Notes under the pieces: model-generated
What the model was told of the DNA's origin: nothing
What the model saw: the letters and a program-made list of their open reading frames with translations, nothing else
Databases searched by the model: none
NCBI GenBank assembly: GCA_027023475.1
Contig: JALVVJ010000136.1
Span: forward strand, 1-32,103
Reading direction: 5' to 3'
DNA from: Flavobacteriales bacterium
Lineage (GTDB): Bacteria > Bacteroidota > Bacteroidia > Flavobacteriales > Flavobacteriaceae
Length of the DNA: 32,103 bases
Shown: positions 6,862-15,045 of the stretch, in pieces
Layout of the letters: each line of letters starts with the position of its first letter
Numbering within the stretch: position 1 is the first letter of the stretch
Made by a program: the position numbers and the translations under genes

Positions 6862-7635
6862 ATGATGAAATCAAACATTATGAAAAAAGGATTATTAACG
6901 CTCGTTTTATTGCTCATAACAATCGGCAGCAAGGCACAGGCCTATCGCGACGGCGAATTTTTGCGTTATCGCATCCATTATTTTTTTCTCAACGCCGGCT
7001 ATGCCACGCTCTCGCTTCACGAGACCCAAATGAACGGGCAACATGTTTTTCATGCCGTGGGTTTGGGTAAAACATCGGTTTTGTCCAGCTTGGTGATGGA
7101 TGTGGACGACCGCTACGAAACCTATTTCGACGACCAAAACCGCCCGCTACGCTTTATCCGTCATATCCGGGAAGGAAATTACCATAAAAACGTGGAATTT
7201 CTGTTTCACCACGACCAAAACCTGCTGCAAGTAATCGACCGTTTGCGCAATAAGGTTCAAACTTTTCGCGTTCCGCCGGGCATTCAGGATATGCTTTCGG
7301 TGTATTACAAATTGCGCAATGTGGATACATCCAAATTAAAAAAAGGCGATTTTATTTCGGAAGATTTATTTTTCGACAACGAAATTTATCATTTCAAAAT
7401 GAAAATCCTCGGCCGTCAAACCATAAGAACCAAGTTCGGAAAAATTCGCACCCTTGTATTACGGCCCTACGTTCAAGCCGAACGTGTTTTCAAAGAGCAG
7501 GAAAGCTTAACCATATGGGTAACCGACGACCAAAATAAAATTCCGGTGCGTATTCAGGCCAAACTCTTGGTGGGTTCCATCAAAGCCGATTTGGTGGAAT
7601 ACCGCGGGTTGAAATATCCCATTCATTTTGAATAA
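6862..7635 (+). CDS. DUF3108 family exported protein
   Basis: This 257-residue protein starts with a signal peptide (MKKGLLTLVLLLITIGSKAQA), which favours either the ATG at 6862 or, with a cleaner signal sequence, the one at 6880. The remainder shows the DUF3108 pattern: GEFLRYRIHYFFLNAGYATL near the N-terminus, VMDVDDRYETYFD, an IQDMLSVYYKLRNVD segment, and a C-terminal LTIWVTDDQNKIPVRIQ strand. Family members are periplasmic or lipoprotein-like beta proteins with no assigned activity. It starts 18 bp after the phospholipase stop, so it is likely in the same unit. Its last 13 bp overlap the 3' end of the convergent rlmB gene. Confidence 0.85.
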   Translation: MMKSNIMKKGLLTLVLLLITIGSKAQAYRDGEFLRYRIHYFFLNAGYATLSLHETQMNGQHVFHAVGLGKTSVLSSLVMDVDDRYETYFDDQNRPLRFIRHIREGNYHKNVEFLFHHDQNLLQVIDRLRNKVQTFRVPPGIQDMLSVYYKLRNVDTSKLKKGDFISEDLFFDNEIYHFKMKILGRQTIRTKFGKIRTLVLRPYVQAERVFKEQESLTIWVTDDQNKIPVRIQAKLLVGSIKADLVEYRGLKYPIHFE

Positions 7636-8366
7636 TCACCGGCCTGCATCCGTTGGCGGTGCATTTCGTACAAAAAAATACCCGCCGCCACCGACACATT
7701 GAGCGAATCCATTTGTGGTGAGATGGCTATGCGCAGGCGCGCATCGGCCGCTTGAAGTAAACGCTTGCCAATGCCTTTTTGTTCGTTGCCCAATATAACG
7801 GCCGCAGGCCCATCGAAGCGGTGATTTTCCAAATACTCGGAGCTTTTTTCGGTGGCCGCCACCACGGCTACGCCTTCGGCCTGCAAAAAATATACCGCGT
7901 CCAGCAAATGCGGAACCCGAACCAAATCCACCTTGAAAATCCCACCGGCCGAACTTTTGACCGTTTCTTCGGTAATGCCGGCGGAACCATGGGCGGGAAG
8001 TATGACGGCTCCCGCTTCGAAGGCCGCCGCACTGCGCAAAACAGCGCCCAAATTGCGGGTATCGGTTATGCCGTCCAACAAAACAAATACCGGGCGTTTG
8101 TTCCGTTCGAATGCCTGCCGGACAGCTTGCTCCAAGGGTACAAAGGGTACCGGGGCCACATAGGCCACAACATTTTGATGTGCACCCCGGAATAATTTAT
8201 CCAATTTGACTGCCGGCACATGTTTTACCGGAATGCCGGCCGCCCGTAGTTCGCCCAGCAATTTATTCAATGCTCCATCGCCTGTTTGCGTTCCAACCAG
8301 GACTTTTTCGATGGGTTGTCTGCGATGTAGCGCTTCGGCTACGGCATGAATTCCGGCAATAAGCAT
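7623..8366 (-). CDS. rlmB: 23S rRNA 2'-O-ribose methyltransferase RlmB
   Basis: This 247-residue SPOUT (TrmH-type) enzyme is expected to methylate the 2'-O of G2251 in 23S rRNA. The N-terminal RNA-binding substrate domain (residues 1-70, starting IAGIHAVAEAL) is followed by the three SPOUT motifs: DTRNLGAVLRSA (102-113), VILGNEQKGIG (190-200) and MDSLNVSVAAGI (219-230), which form the knotted S-adenosylmethionine site. The length fits RlmB. Assignment to RlmB rather than another TrmH paralogue is by overall form. It is convergent with the DUF3108 gene, the two coding ends overlapping by 13 bp with no terminator between them. Confidence 0.92.
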   Translation of the reverse strand: MLIAGIHAVAEALHRRQPIEKVLVGTQTGDGALNKLLGELRAAGIPVKHVPAVKLDKLFRGAHQNVVAYVAPVPFVPLEQAVRQAFERNKRPVFVLLDGITDTRNLGAVLRSAAAFEAGAVILPAHGSAGITEETVKSSAGGIFKVDLVRVPHLLDAVYFLQAEGVAVVAATEKSSEYLENHRFDGPAAVILGNEQKGIGKRLLQAADARLRIAISPQMDSLNVSVAAGIFLYEMHRQRMQAGDYSK

Positions 8367-8383
8367 ATTCGGCGGCTTTGTTC

Positions 8384-8427
8384 AAAAAACAATCCGCCCC
8401 GTAAGCAACGCAGGCGGATTGTTTTTT
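8384..8427 (-). terminator. Terminator downstream of the small secreted protein gene
   Basis: An 11-bp stem (AACAATCCGCC with GGCGGATTGTT) and a 14-base loop are flanked by A and T runs on both sides, so the structure could terminate in either direction. It lies between the minus-strand gene ending at 8444 and the rlmB start, and most likely ends the former. Confidence 0.75.
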
Positions 8428-8443
8428 AATTTGTGATTCAAAA

Positions 8444-8803
8444 TCAAAGTAGATCTTTCACCTTTTCGAACTGTGTAGCCGTAAGTAAGTTTTTCAAATC
8501 ACCCAACAAATAATCGTTTAGGTTGTATTTTTCGATAACGAATTTTACGGCTTCGTCCAAGGATTTTCCTTGAAGCAACCCTTCTTTTTCGGCCAACAGC
8601 AAATGCTTTTTGATGCTCTGGGCATAGATATAGGTTGCATTTTGCAATTTTTCGTGCGTAGCGGGATTTTCAAGATTTAACTTACTCACGATTTTCTCGG
8701 TCAATGCTTTGGCGTATTTACCGGCATTGAATTCCTTGTAATAGCTTTGGGCCGAAACGCTCAGTCCGAACATCAGGGCCAGGAGAAGAAATATTTTTTT
8801 CAT
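8444..8803 (-). CDS. Small secreted protein, unknown function
   Basis: This 119-residue protein has a signal peptide (MKKIFLLLALMFGLSVSAQS, cleavage after about residue 18). The mature part of about 100 residues is predicted to be mostly helical, with KYAKALTEKIVSKLNLENPA and a C-terminal LLGDLKNLLTATQFEKVKDLL amphipathic segment. There are no cysteines and no recognised motif. It resembles the short helical exported proteins often seen in Bacteroidota, and I cannot assign a role. It lies 66 bp downstream of ccoH on the same strand and is followed by a strong terminator, so it may ride on the end of the cco transcript. Confidence 0.75.
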   Translation of the reverse strand: MKKIFLLLALMFGLSVSAQSYYKEFNAGKYAKALTEKIVSKLNLENPATHEKLQNATYIYAQSIKKHLLLAEKEGLLQGKSLDEAVKFVIEKYNLNDYLLGDLKNLLTATQFEKVKDLL

Positions 8804-8869
8804 ATCCGTTGATTTTTCGTTTCAATAAGCAATTTTACTAAAAAAAATCTGAACGGCCAAGCCGAATTG

Positions 8870-9349
8870 TTATTTACCTATCCATAACTGCTTTTCCATA
8901 TAGTAACCCGTACTATCCACTTGCCAATCAAGTCTAATATCCCAACGACCATATAGTAAGCTGTCGGATGGAATAAATATTAACCGGGCGGTATCCAATT
9001 TCAAGGGAATGGTTTTGTCAAAAAGTTTTTTGTTGGGCCGGTAGAGCACCAAGGTTCCCTTGACTCTTTCGGGTGGCAAATAATCCGGAAAACGGATGGT
9101 CAATCCTTTTTTGTCTTGGGATATTTTCACAGGAACACGCATTGTGTCGGCGTTTTGTTTCCTAGCCAGAACCTTACCGTAATTCAACTCCTCGGTATAA
9201 TAATCTTTGACATACATTTCGTTGGTGCGTAATTCTTTGAACGAAAGATAGAAAACATATAGAAATACACTCATAAAAGTAATAAAAACCAGGAGTAGGG
9301 CCCAACCCCAGTTCCAACGAAAGTTACGAATCCATTCGGGTAATTGCAT
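8870..9349 (-). CDS. ccoH: CcoH/FixH-type cbb3 assembly protein
   Basis: This 159-residue protein has one membrane helix (WGWALLLVFITFMSVFLYVFYLSF, about residues 14-37) followed by a beta-rich periplasmic domain. Residues YYTEELNYGKVLARKQNA are typical of FixH. CcoH is needed for stable assembly of cbb3 oxidase. It is the last cco gene of the cluster, 78 bp after ccoG, with a clear intrinsic terminator in that gap. It therefore either depends on read-through or has its own promoter, which I did not find. The family is weakly conserved, so the call relies on both sequence and position. Confidence 0.85.
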   Translation of the reverse strand: MQLPEWIRNFRWNWGWALLLVFITFMSVFLYVFYLSFKELRTNEMYVKDYYTEELNYGKVLARKQNADTMRVPVKISQDKKGLTIRFPDYLPPERVKGTLVLYRPNKKLFDKTIPLKLDTARLIFIPSDSLLYGRWDIRLDWQVDSTGYYMEKQLWIGK

Positions 9350-9363
9350 AAATGTTGTTTTTT

Positions 9364-9402
9364 AAAAAACTTCGGACAAAATTACGGGAATTTTGTCCGA
9401 AG
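9364..9402 (-). terminator. Intrinsic terminator between ccoG and ccoH
   Basis: A perfect 14-bp stem (9370-9383 with 9389-9402, starting CTTCGGACAA) with a 5-base loop is followed on the minus strand by six T at 9369-9364. It stands 25 bp after the ccoG stop codon and before ccoH. Confidence 0.85.
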
Positions 9403-9427
9403 TCCAATTTATTGATAATCAATTAAA

Positions 9428-10840
9428 TTAATAAGGAGCAATAAACACGGTCTTGTAAGTATCAAATAGATGACCTTGCTTATCGAATACGCCGAATTTG
9501 ACCTTTTGTTTTCCGTGCATCTTTCCTTTCGGGATATTCAAAAAGAGCATTACTTTTTTGACTTCCTCTTTACCCAAATCCAATTGCGGATCTTCGCCCG
9601 ACACCATCACTTCGGCCCCTTCGACTTTGGGTTCCACCAAACGAATTTGCAAATCCTGACGCGGAACGCCCGATTTGTTAATCAAAGTGGCCTCATAGAT
9701 ATTTTGGATTTGGCCATTGGGTAGTTCGGTATAAACCAATCCGCGTTGTCGCAAAACCTTGATCGATACATCGGGACGGATAGTCAAAAGTGCCACAAAA
9801 ATACCCATCAGCAATGCCAAAATAACCGTATAGAACTTAATGCGTGGTGTAAAGATTTTTGTGTTTCCGGTTTCAATGCTCACTTTGGATGCATAGCGAA
9901 TCAATCCACGCGGCTTGCCAATGGAATCCATGATGGCATCGCAGGCATCCATACAGGCCGTACAGTTGATACATTCCATTTGGGTTCCGTTGCGAATGTC
10001 GATACCCGTAGGGCACACATGCACACATTGTTTACAGTCGATACAGTCGCCCAAACCCAAGGCCTCGCGGTCTTGGCCTTTGCGTATGGGGCCACGTTTC
10101 TCGCCACGCTTGTAGTCGTAGGTAACCAAAATGGTGTTTTCGTCGGTCAATACGCCTTGCAAACGGCCGTAAGGACAAACGATAATACACACCTGTTCAC
10201 GGAACCAAGCATACACAAAGAAAAAGACCATAGTAAAGGCAAAATAAATCGACAATACTTTCATGTCCCTGAATGGATGCTTCCAAAAAGCGATCACATA
10301 ATCCGAACCGGCCACATAAGCCCACATAATGGATGTTATGATAATGGAAACAATGTAAAAAATAATCCATTTACCGCCACGTTTGAGAAGTTTTTCGCTG
10401 TTCCACGGCATCCGATCCAATTTCATTTGCTTGGGCCGGTCGCCTTCGATGGCATATTCTATTTTACGGAAAAGCATTTCCATAAAAATGGTTTGCGGAC
10501 ACAACCATCCGCACCAAATACGCCCGTAGATTACCGTGAACAGAACAATAAAAATGACTAGGGTAACACCACCAATGGCCAACAGGTAGAAATCCTGCGG
10601 AAAGAAGGGTTTACCAAATATATGGAACTTGCGTTCCAAAATATCGATAAGAAAATATTGCTCCCCGTTGACCTTGATAAAGGGTAACACGGCAAAAATC
10701 ACCAAAAGCACTACGCTCAAAATAGTGCGATAATTGTAATAGCGGCCTTTGGGTTTTTTGGGATGAATCCAGTTTCGTTTACCATCCTCACGTATGGTTC
10801 CGATACTATCGCGAAAACTCTCGTTACTTTGGTTACTCAT
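9428..10840 (-). CDS. ccoG: CcoG (FixG/RdxA) ferredoxin-like membrane protein
   Basis: This 470-residue membrane protein supports cbb3 oxidase maturation, and family members have been implicated in copper reduction for the CuB centre. Membrane segments occur near residues 40-57, 86-108, 160-180 and 197-213, with one more near 340-358. The CGWLCPQ motif of the NapH/NosR type is at 110-116. Two 4Fe-4S motifs follow: C266, C269, C272 and C276; then C290, C293, C296 and C300. The C-terminal region (about 370-470) is the immunoglobulin-like FixG domain. It has its own promoter-like element and a hairpin leader upstream, separating it from ccoP by 83 bp. Confidence 0.95.
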   Translation of the reverse strand: MSNQSNESFRDSIGTIREDGKRNWIHPKKPKGRYYNYRTILSVVLLVIFAVLPFIKVNGEQYFLIDILERKFHIFGKPFFPQDFYLLAIGGVTLVIFIVLFTVIYGRIWCGWLCPQTIFMEMLFRKIEYAIEGDRPKQMKLDRMPWNSEKLLKRGGKWIIFYIVSIIITSIMWAYVAGSDYVIAFWKHPFRDMKVLSIYFAFTMVFFFVYAWFREQVCIIVCPYGRLQGVLTDENTILVTYDYKRGEKRGPIRKGQDREALGLGDCIDCKQCVHVCPTGIDIRNGTQMECINCTACMDACDAIMDSIGKPRGLIRYASKVSIETGNTKIFTPRIKFYTVILALLMGIFVALLTIRPDVSIKVLRQRGLVYTELPNGQIQNIYEATLINKSGVPRQDLQIRLVEPKVEGAEVMVSGEDPQLDLGKEEVKKVMLFLNIPKGKMHGKQKVKFGVFDKQGHLFDTYKTVFIAPY

Positions 10841-10861
10841 AAAGCACTCGTTTTAAAAGAA

Positions 10862-10892
10862 GTAAAGCAGTTTGACGGGCAAACTGCTTTAC
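10862..10892 (-). promoter_or_regulatory. Perfect hairpin in the ccoP-ccoG gap
   Basis: A 12-bp perfect stem (GTAAAGCAGTTT with AAACTGCTTTAC) encloses a 7-base loop. On the minus strand it is followed by TTCTTTTAAAA, a poor T tract. It directly follows the -7 element at 10892-10899, so it would form at the very 5' end of a ccoG transcript. It may act as a weak terminator for ccoP read-through, a 5' stabilising structure, or both. Confidence 0.6.
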
Positions 10893-10899
10893 AAAGGTA
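10892..10899 (-). promoter_or_regulatory. -7 element upstream of ccoG
   Basis: The minus strand reads TACCTTTG, an exact TAnnTTTG match. A TTTG lies 17 bp upstream, slightly closer than the usual 19-21 bp. This suggests an internal promoter that transcribes ccoG separately from ccoS-ccoP. Confidence 0.5.
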
Positions 10900-10923
10900 T
10901 AAGATTTCATATAAAACAAAACA

Positions 10924-11565
10924 TCATCCTTGTTTACATTCATCGCCTTCGGGCGCTTTGCCGTCTTTGGCCGGGTGGGCTTGCAAATCCACCAAAATGT
11001 AGCTGATGACTTTTTGGATCTTGGCCCCGCCCAGGTTTTTCCAAGGCGGCATGCCTTTGCTTGTTCCGTTATTAATAACTTTGAACAAAGACTTGGCGTC
11101 ACAGCCGTAAATCCAATTTTTGTCGGTCAGGTTCGGGCCAACGCTACCGCCTCCGTCGGGACGGTGGCAAGCGGCGCAGTTTTTTTGGAAAATGGCTTTG
11201 CCCTCGGCCAAGGACTTGGCATCTTTGACCACCTTGACGGTATTTTCGTCGATAACGCCATGGGCTTTTTTATAGGCCTCGATTTGCGCTTTGTGGGCAG
11301 CCACTTCTTTTTGGTATTCGTGTTCTTGCCATTTACCGTTGTTATTTGCATCATAGTAATAGGCAAAATAGAAGCCGACATAAAAAACAGTAATGATAAC
11401 GGTAATGATAAAGCCGGCCGACCACCACGGAGGCAGCGGGTTGTTCAATTCCTCGATACCGTCGAAATCGTGATCGAGTTTTACTTCATTTTCCCGTTCC
11501 ACGGGCGTGGACTTGGTTAATTTTTGCATCAACCTGTCCCAGAACGAATTATTTTGTTGTGTCAT
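10924..11565 (-). CDS. ccoP: cbb3 oxidase subunit III (CcoP), one-heme form
   Basis: This 213-residue subunit passes electrons to the oxidase. The N-terminal FixP-type segment includes NPLPPWWSAGF and one membrane helix (about residues 48-70). A linker of about 45 residues leads to a single cytochrome c domain with CAACH (130-134) and a likely Met ligand in SKGMPPW. Proteobacterial CcoP has two heme domains; the single-heme form is common in Bacteroidota and is not a truncation here, since the sequence ends normally after the domain. It overlaps ccoQ by 17 bp. Confidence 0.93.
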   Translation of the reverse strand: MTQQNNSFWDRLMQKLTKSTPVERENEVKLDHDFDGIEELNNPLPPWWSAGFIITVIITVFYVGFYFAYYYDANNNGKWQEHEYQKEVAAHKAQIEAYKKAHGVIDENTVKVVKDAKSLAEGKAIFQKNCAACHRPDGGGSVGPNLTDKNWIYGCDAKSLFKVINNGTSKGMPPWKNLGGAKIQKVISYILVDLQAHPAKDGKAPEGDECKQG

Positions 11566-11746
11566 AGTCGTTTTCGTTTTGATCGTTAAAAGGCATGTTT
11601 TTCAGTTCGTCAACACGATGTTTAGGCATACGCCACACCAAATAAAGCATTACCACAAAGATGATAAAGAATATCACCGTTACGATGAGGTCGTGCATTT
11701 CGGCACCTTCCTGTGTACTCAGGTAATGTTTGATGTTGCGTAGCAT
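11549..11746 (-). CDS. ccoQ: CcoQ-like small membrane subunit
   Basis: This 65-residue protein has a single membrane helix (LIVTVIFFIIFVVMLYLVW) followed by a short charged tail (RMPKHRVDELKNMPF). Its size, topology and place between ccoNO and ccoP identify it as the CcoQ-type accessory subunit, which stabilises the complex. Three bases separate it from ccoNO and it overlaps ccoP by 17 bp, so it is tightly coupled to both. Sequence alone would not identify it. Confidence 0.8.
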   Translation of the reverse strand: MLRNIKHYLSTQEGAEMHDLIVTVIFFIIFVVMLYLVWRMPKHRVDELKNMPFNDQNENDYDTTK

Positions 11747-11749
11747 GGA

Positions 11750-13921
11750 TTAACGTTGAGCGGTTTGATGCGGTTTGGTGGTATCCATTCCCAATCGTTG
11801 CAGGTAGGCAATAAGAGCAACGATTTCTTTTTTGCTCAAATCAACCTTATTACCTTTATAGGCCATTTGATAGGCAGGTGATTTTTCCACATTATTGTCT
11901 TCCAAATCGGCCACAATGGCTTTGGCTTGTTGCTCAATAGCCGCTTGGGCATTGGAAATGTCCTGATCCGAATAAGGAACACCAACCGTGCGTAGGGCTT
12001 TCATACGTGCCTGGATATCGGAAACATCCAAGTCATTGGTCAAAATCCAGGTGTACTTGGGCATGATGGAACCGTCCATCATGGAAGTGGGGTCATACAT
12101 GTGGTTGAAATGCCACAAGTTGGGACGTTTACCGCCTTCGCGCATCAAATCGGGACCGGTACGTTTGGAACCCCATTGGAACGGATGGTCATAAACGTAT
12201 TCACCGGCTTTGGAGTAAGGTCCGAAACGTTCCACCTCGCTACGGAACGGCCGTATCATTTGCGAATGGCAAACATAACAGCCTTCACGCACATATATAT
12301 CCCGACCCAATTGTTCTAGCGGAGTAAGCGGTTTTACCGCAGCAATCTTGGGAATATTGCTTTTTACATAAATAGTAGGAATAATTTCCACTGCACCACC
12401 GATGGCAGTTGCAACCAAAGTAAGGATGGTAAACAGTACTCCTCGTCGTTCGAGCCAGTTGTGGAAATCTTCACCGGCTTGGCGTTTGGCCGGAACCGGA
12501 GCCAACGGAGCTGCCTCGGCTTCCGTGTCTTCAACCGTATGTCCCTTGACGGTTTTAACCAAATTCCATATAAGAATAATAAACCCTGTGAGATACAAAG
12601 TTCCACCAATGGCACGAATCCAGTGCATAGGCAAAATAGCGGTTACCGTATCCATAAATTCGGGATACTTTAAGGTGCCGTCGGGATTAAATTGCTTCCA
12701 CATAATGGCTTGGGTCCAACCGGCAATATACATCGGAATAACATAGAGCAAAATACCGATAGTTCCAATCCAGAAGTGCCAGTTCATCCATTTGACGGAA
12801 TAAATTTTGGTACGGTACAACCGCGGTATCAGCCAATAAAGCATACCGGAAATAATAAAACTGTTCCAACCCAATGTGCCCACGTGTACGTGTGCAATAA
12901 TCCAGTCGGTAAAGTGGGCAATGGCGTTCAAGGATTTGAACGAAAGCATGGGACCTTCGAAAGTACTCATACCATAGGACGTAACGGCAACCACAAAGAA
13001 TTTAAGGATGGGATCCTCGCGCACCTTGTCCCAAGCACCCCGCAGGGTAAGCAAACCGTTGATCATACCACCCCACGAAGGGAAAATAAGCATCAGGGAG
13101 AATACCGTTCCCAACACTTGGGCCCATTCGGGCGTAGGCGAATATAACAAGTGGTGCGGACCGGCCCAAATGTAAATGAAAATCAGCGTCCAAAAGTGAA
13201 TAATCGACAAGCGATATGAATAAATCGGACGTTGGGCCGCTTTGGGAACAAAGTAGTACATCAAGCCCAAAATAGGCGTGGTCAGGAAGAAGGCCACGGC
13301 ATTGTGCCCATACCACCACTGTACCACGGCATCTTCAACCCCCGAGTAAACCGAATAGCTTTTGAACAATGTGGCCGGCACTTCCAGATTGTTAAAGATG
13401 TAGAGCATAGCAATGGTAACGGCCGTGGACAGGTAGAACCAAATGGCCACATAAATATGACGTACACGGCGTTTGACCACCGTCATAATCAGGTTCACCG
13501 TAAAGGCCACCCAAACCAAAGCAACCAAAATATCAATGGGCCATTCCAATTCGGCATATTCCTTGGATGAAGTAATACCCAAAGGCAGCGTGATGGCGGC
13601 CAAAACGATTATCAACTGCCAACCCCAGAAATTGACTTTACTTAGCAAGTCACTCCACATCCGGGTTTTCAGCAATCGCTGCGTGCTGTAATAAGCACCG
13701 GTAAATATACCGTTACCCACAAAGGCAAAAATCGCCGAATTGGTGTGCAACGGGCGCAGCCGACCGTAGCTTAACCACGATATCCCCGACGTATAGTGAG
13801 GGAACCAATAAAAGTAAGCTACCATCAACCCGATCGTAAAAGCAGTGATACCCCATATAATAGTGGCCCACGCAAACAGCTTTACGATCTTGTCGTCATA
13901 GTAAAATTTCTCCTTTTCCAT
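11750..13921 (-). CDS. ccoNO: cbb3 oxidase CcoN-CcoO fusion
   Basis: This 723-residue fusion joins catalytic subunit I and the mono-heme subunit II, a form typical of Bacteroidota. Residues 1 to about 460 are the CcoN part, a polytopic haem-copper oxidase core with H59 (PLHTN), H206 (YGHN), H256-H257 (GPHH) and H344/H346 (HVHVG) as the haem and CuB ligands. A linker rich in Ala, Pro and Glu (about 465-485) and one membrane helix lead to the CcoO part, with the haem c motif CYVCH at 548-552. The enzyme reduces oxygen to water with high affinity and pumps protons. It starts 4 bp after ccoS. Confidence 0.97.
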   Translation of the reverse strand: MEKEKFYYDDKIVKLFAWATIIWGITAFTIGLMVAYFYWFPHYTSGISWLSYGRLRPLHTNSAIFAFVGNGIFTGAYYSTQRLLKTRMWSDLLSKVNFWGWQLIIVLAAITLPLGITSSKEYAELEWPIDILVALVWVAFTVNLIMTVVKRRVRHIYVAIWFYLSTAVTIAMLYIFNNLEVPATLFKSYSVYSGVEDAVVQWWYGHNAVAFFLTTPILGLMYYFVPKAAQRPIYSYRLSIIHFWTLIFIYIWAGPHHLLYSPTPEWAQVLGTVFSLMLIFPSWGGMINGLLTLRGAWDKVREDPILKFFVVAVTSYGMSTFEGPMLSFKSLNAIAHFTDWIIAHVHVGTLGWNSFIISGMLYWLIPRLYRTKIYSVKWMNWHFWIGTIGILLYVIPMYIAGWTQAIMWKQFNPDGTLKYPEFMDTVTAILPMHWIRAIGGTLYLTGFIILIWNLVKTVKGHTVEDTEAEAAPLAPVPAKRQAGEDFHNWLERRGVLFTILTLVATAIGGAVEIIPTIYVKSNIPKIAAVKPLTPLEQLGRDIYVREGCYVCHSQMIRPFRSEVERFGPYSKAGEYVYDHPFQWGSKRTGPDLMREGGKRPNLWHFNHMYDPTSMMDGSIMPKYTWILTNDLDVSDIQARMKALRTVGVPYSDQDISNAQAAIEQQAKAIVADLEDNNVEKSPAYQMAYKGNKVDLSKKEIVALIAYLQRLGMDTTKPHQTAQR

Positions 13922-13925
13922 AGGG

Positions 13926-14123
13926 TTATGTATTTGTATTATTTGTTTCCTGATTTGTTTCCGTATTATCTTTTTCCGGACCGAATTCGTCGTCGAAAAG
14001 CATTCTTATCGAAGGTGTATAAGTATCTTCGTATTGCCCCTGACGGCTGGAATGGAAGAACAGCACTAAAAAAATCAGCGCCAGTATTAAGCTGATGAAT
14101 ATTGTTAAATATAGTGCGATCAT
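13926..14123 (-). CDS. ccoS: CcoS cbb3 maturation protein
   Basis: This 65-residue protein has one N-terminal membrane helix (ALYLTIFISLILALIFLVLFF). A cytoplasmic stretch follows, QGQYEDTYTPSIRMLFDDE, matching the CcoS pattern of a short Gln-Tyr/Phe-Asp segment with Pro-x-x-Arg-Met-Leu. The tail is acidic and Asn/Thr-rich. CcoS is required to insert cofactors into CcoN. It is the first gene of the cluster here. The copper-pumping ATPase gene ccoI, often just upstream in relatives, is not in this position; a TPM-domain gene is found instead. Confidence 0.9.
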   Translation of the reverse strand: MIALYLTIFISLILALIFLVLFFHSSRQGQYEDTYTPSIRMLFDDEFGPEKDNTETNQETNNTNT

Positions 14124-14141
14124 AATTTCATTCCATTGCTT

Positions 14142-14168
14142 AATGAAAATTCATTCTTGACAAAAGTA
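14142..14168 (-). promoter_or_regulatory. Promoter region of the cco cluster
   Basis: The minus strand reads TACTTTTG at 14168-14161, a perfect -7 element, 37 bp upstream of the ccoS ATG. Immediately downstream, 14142-14155 is the inverted repeat AATGAA-AA-TTCATT. This would overlap the transcription start and the first bases of the leader, a position suited to a repressor. The repeat is AT-rich and short, so its significance is uncertain. Confidence 0.45.
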
Positions 14169-14235
14169 TAAAAATTTGTTTTTTTAAAAAAATAACTTTA
14201 AGTAATTTGTGTTACAATTTCTTTCCTTATCCGTT

Positions 14236-15045
14236 TTACCAACTTCCACTGGCTCCTCCACCGCCGAAGCCACCACCGCCGAAACCGCCCGAAAAGCCGC
14301 CACCTCCGAAACTTCCTCCACCAAATCCGCCGCCACCGAATCCGCCACTGCCCCACGAACCGCCCCAAATCACCGGCCCTTGACGGTCGATGGTGTAACC
14401 ACCTCCGCCCTTGCCTCCATGAGGTTTGGAAAGCACATACAGCACAATAATTACAAATATGACCAAGAACAACACCAATACCCAGTCGATTTCACCTTTG
14501 TTATCCTGAATTTCGGGTGCCTTGAAATTACCTTGCAAAATAGCAAAAATCACATCCGTGGCACGATTAAGCCCACCATAATAATCCCCACGCTTAAAAT
14601 GCGGAATCAAAATGTTTTCGATAATCCGTTTGCTCAACGCATCGGTCAGATAAGGTTCCACACCATAGCCCGTAACAATGGCCGTTTTTCGATCATTAGG
14701 TGCCACAATAATCAAAATACCATTGTCTTTCCCCGCCTGGCCAATGCCCCATTTATGCGCCCATTCGGCACCCCACACATTAATGTCATGTCCATCCAAA
14801 CCGGGCACCGTAGCCACCACGATTTGCGATGATGTGCTGTCGGCATAACGGATAAGTTTTCGTTCCAAGGTTTCCCGTTGCCCCGGCGACAAAAGACCGG
14901 CAAAATCATACACCGATGTTTCCAATGCGGGCTTGGCCGGCAATCCGTCCGGGTCGATTTTCCAATCCGGCGTTTGAGCCGGCAGACCCAACCAGACCCA
15001 AAACAACAAAAATCCAAGCAAACGCTTAATCGAAGGAAAGCTCAT
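14236..15045 (-). CDS. TPM-domain protein with glycine-rich tail (YgcG-like)
   Basis: This 269-residue protein has a signal peptide (about residues 1-24), then the TPM domain (about 35-175) with SVYDFAGLLSPGQRETLERKL, DNGILIIVAPNDRKTAIVTGYGVEPYL and HFKRGDYYGGLNRA. One membrane helix follows (WVLVLFLVIFVIIVLYVL). The C-terminal tail is nearly pure Gly, Phe and Ser (SGGFGGGGFGGGSFGGGG...). The start at 15045 places the signal peptide correctly; a longer frame continues upstream into the neighbouring gene. It overlaps the second TPM gene by 20 bp. The role of LemA/TPM sets is not settled; they are membrane proteins linked to envelope functions. Confidence 0.88.
   Translation of the reverse strand: MSFPSIKRLLGFLLFWVWLGLPAQTPDWKIDPDGLPAKPALETSVYDFAGLLSPGQRETLERKLIRYADSTSSQIVVATVPGLDGHDINVWGAEWAHKWGIGQAGKDNGILIIVAPNDRKTAIVTGYGVEPYLTDALSKRIIENILIPHFKRGDYYGGLNRATDVIFAILQGNFKAPEIQDNKGEIDWVLVLFLVIFVIIVLYVLSKPHGGKGGGGYTIDRQGPVIWGGSWGSGGFGGGGFGGGSFGGGGFSGGFGGGGFGGGGASGSW

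Noticed and set aside
9746-10561. Plus-strand frame over ccoG
   Set aside because: It is antisense to a gene with two intact 4Fe-4S motifs and has no coherent protein features.
10924-11565. CcoP as a truncated gene because it has one haem
   Set aside because: The single-haem form is usual in Bacteroidota and the protein ends normally after a complete domain.
14236-14400. Repetitive GGT/GGC-like tract resembling a repeat array
   Set aside because: It encodes the Gly/Phe/Ser-rich tail of the TPM protein and has no spacers of constant length, so it is not a CRISPR array.
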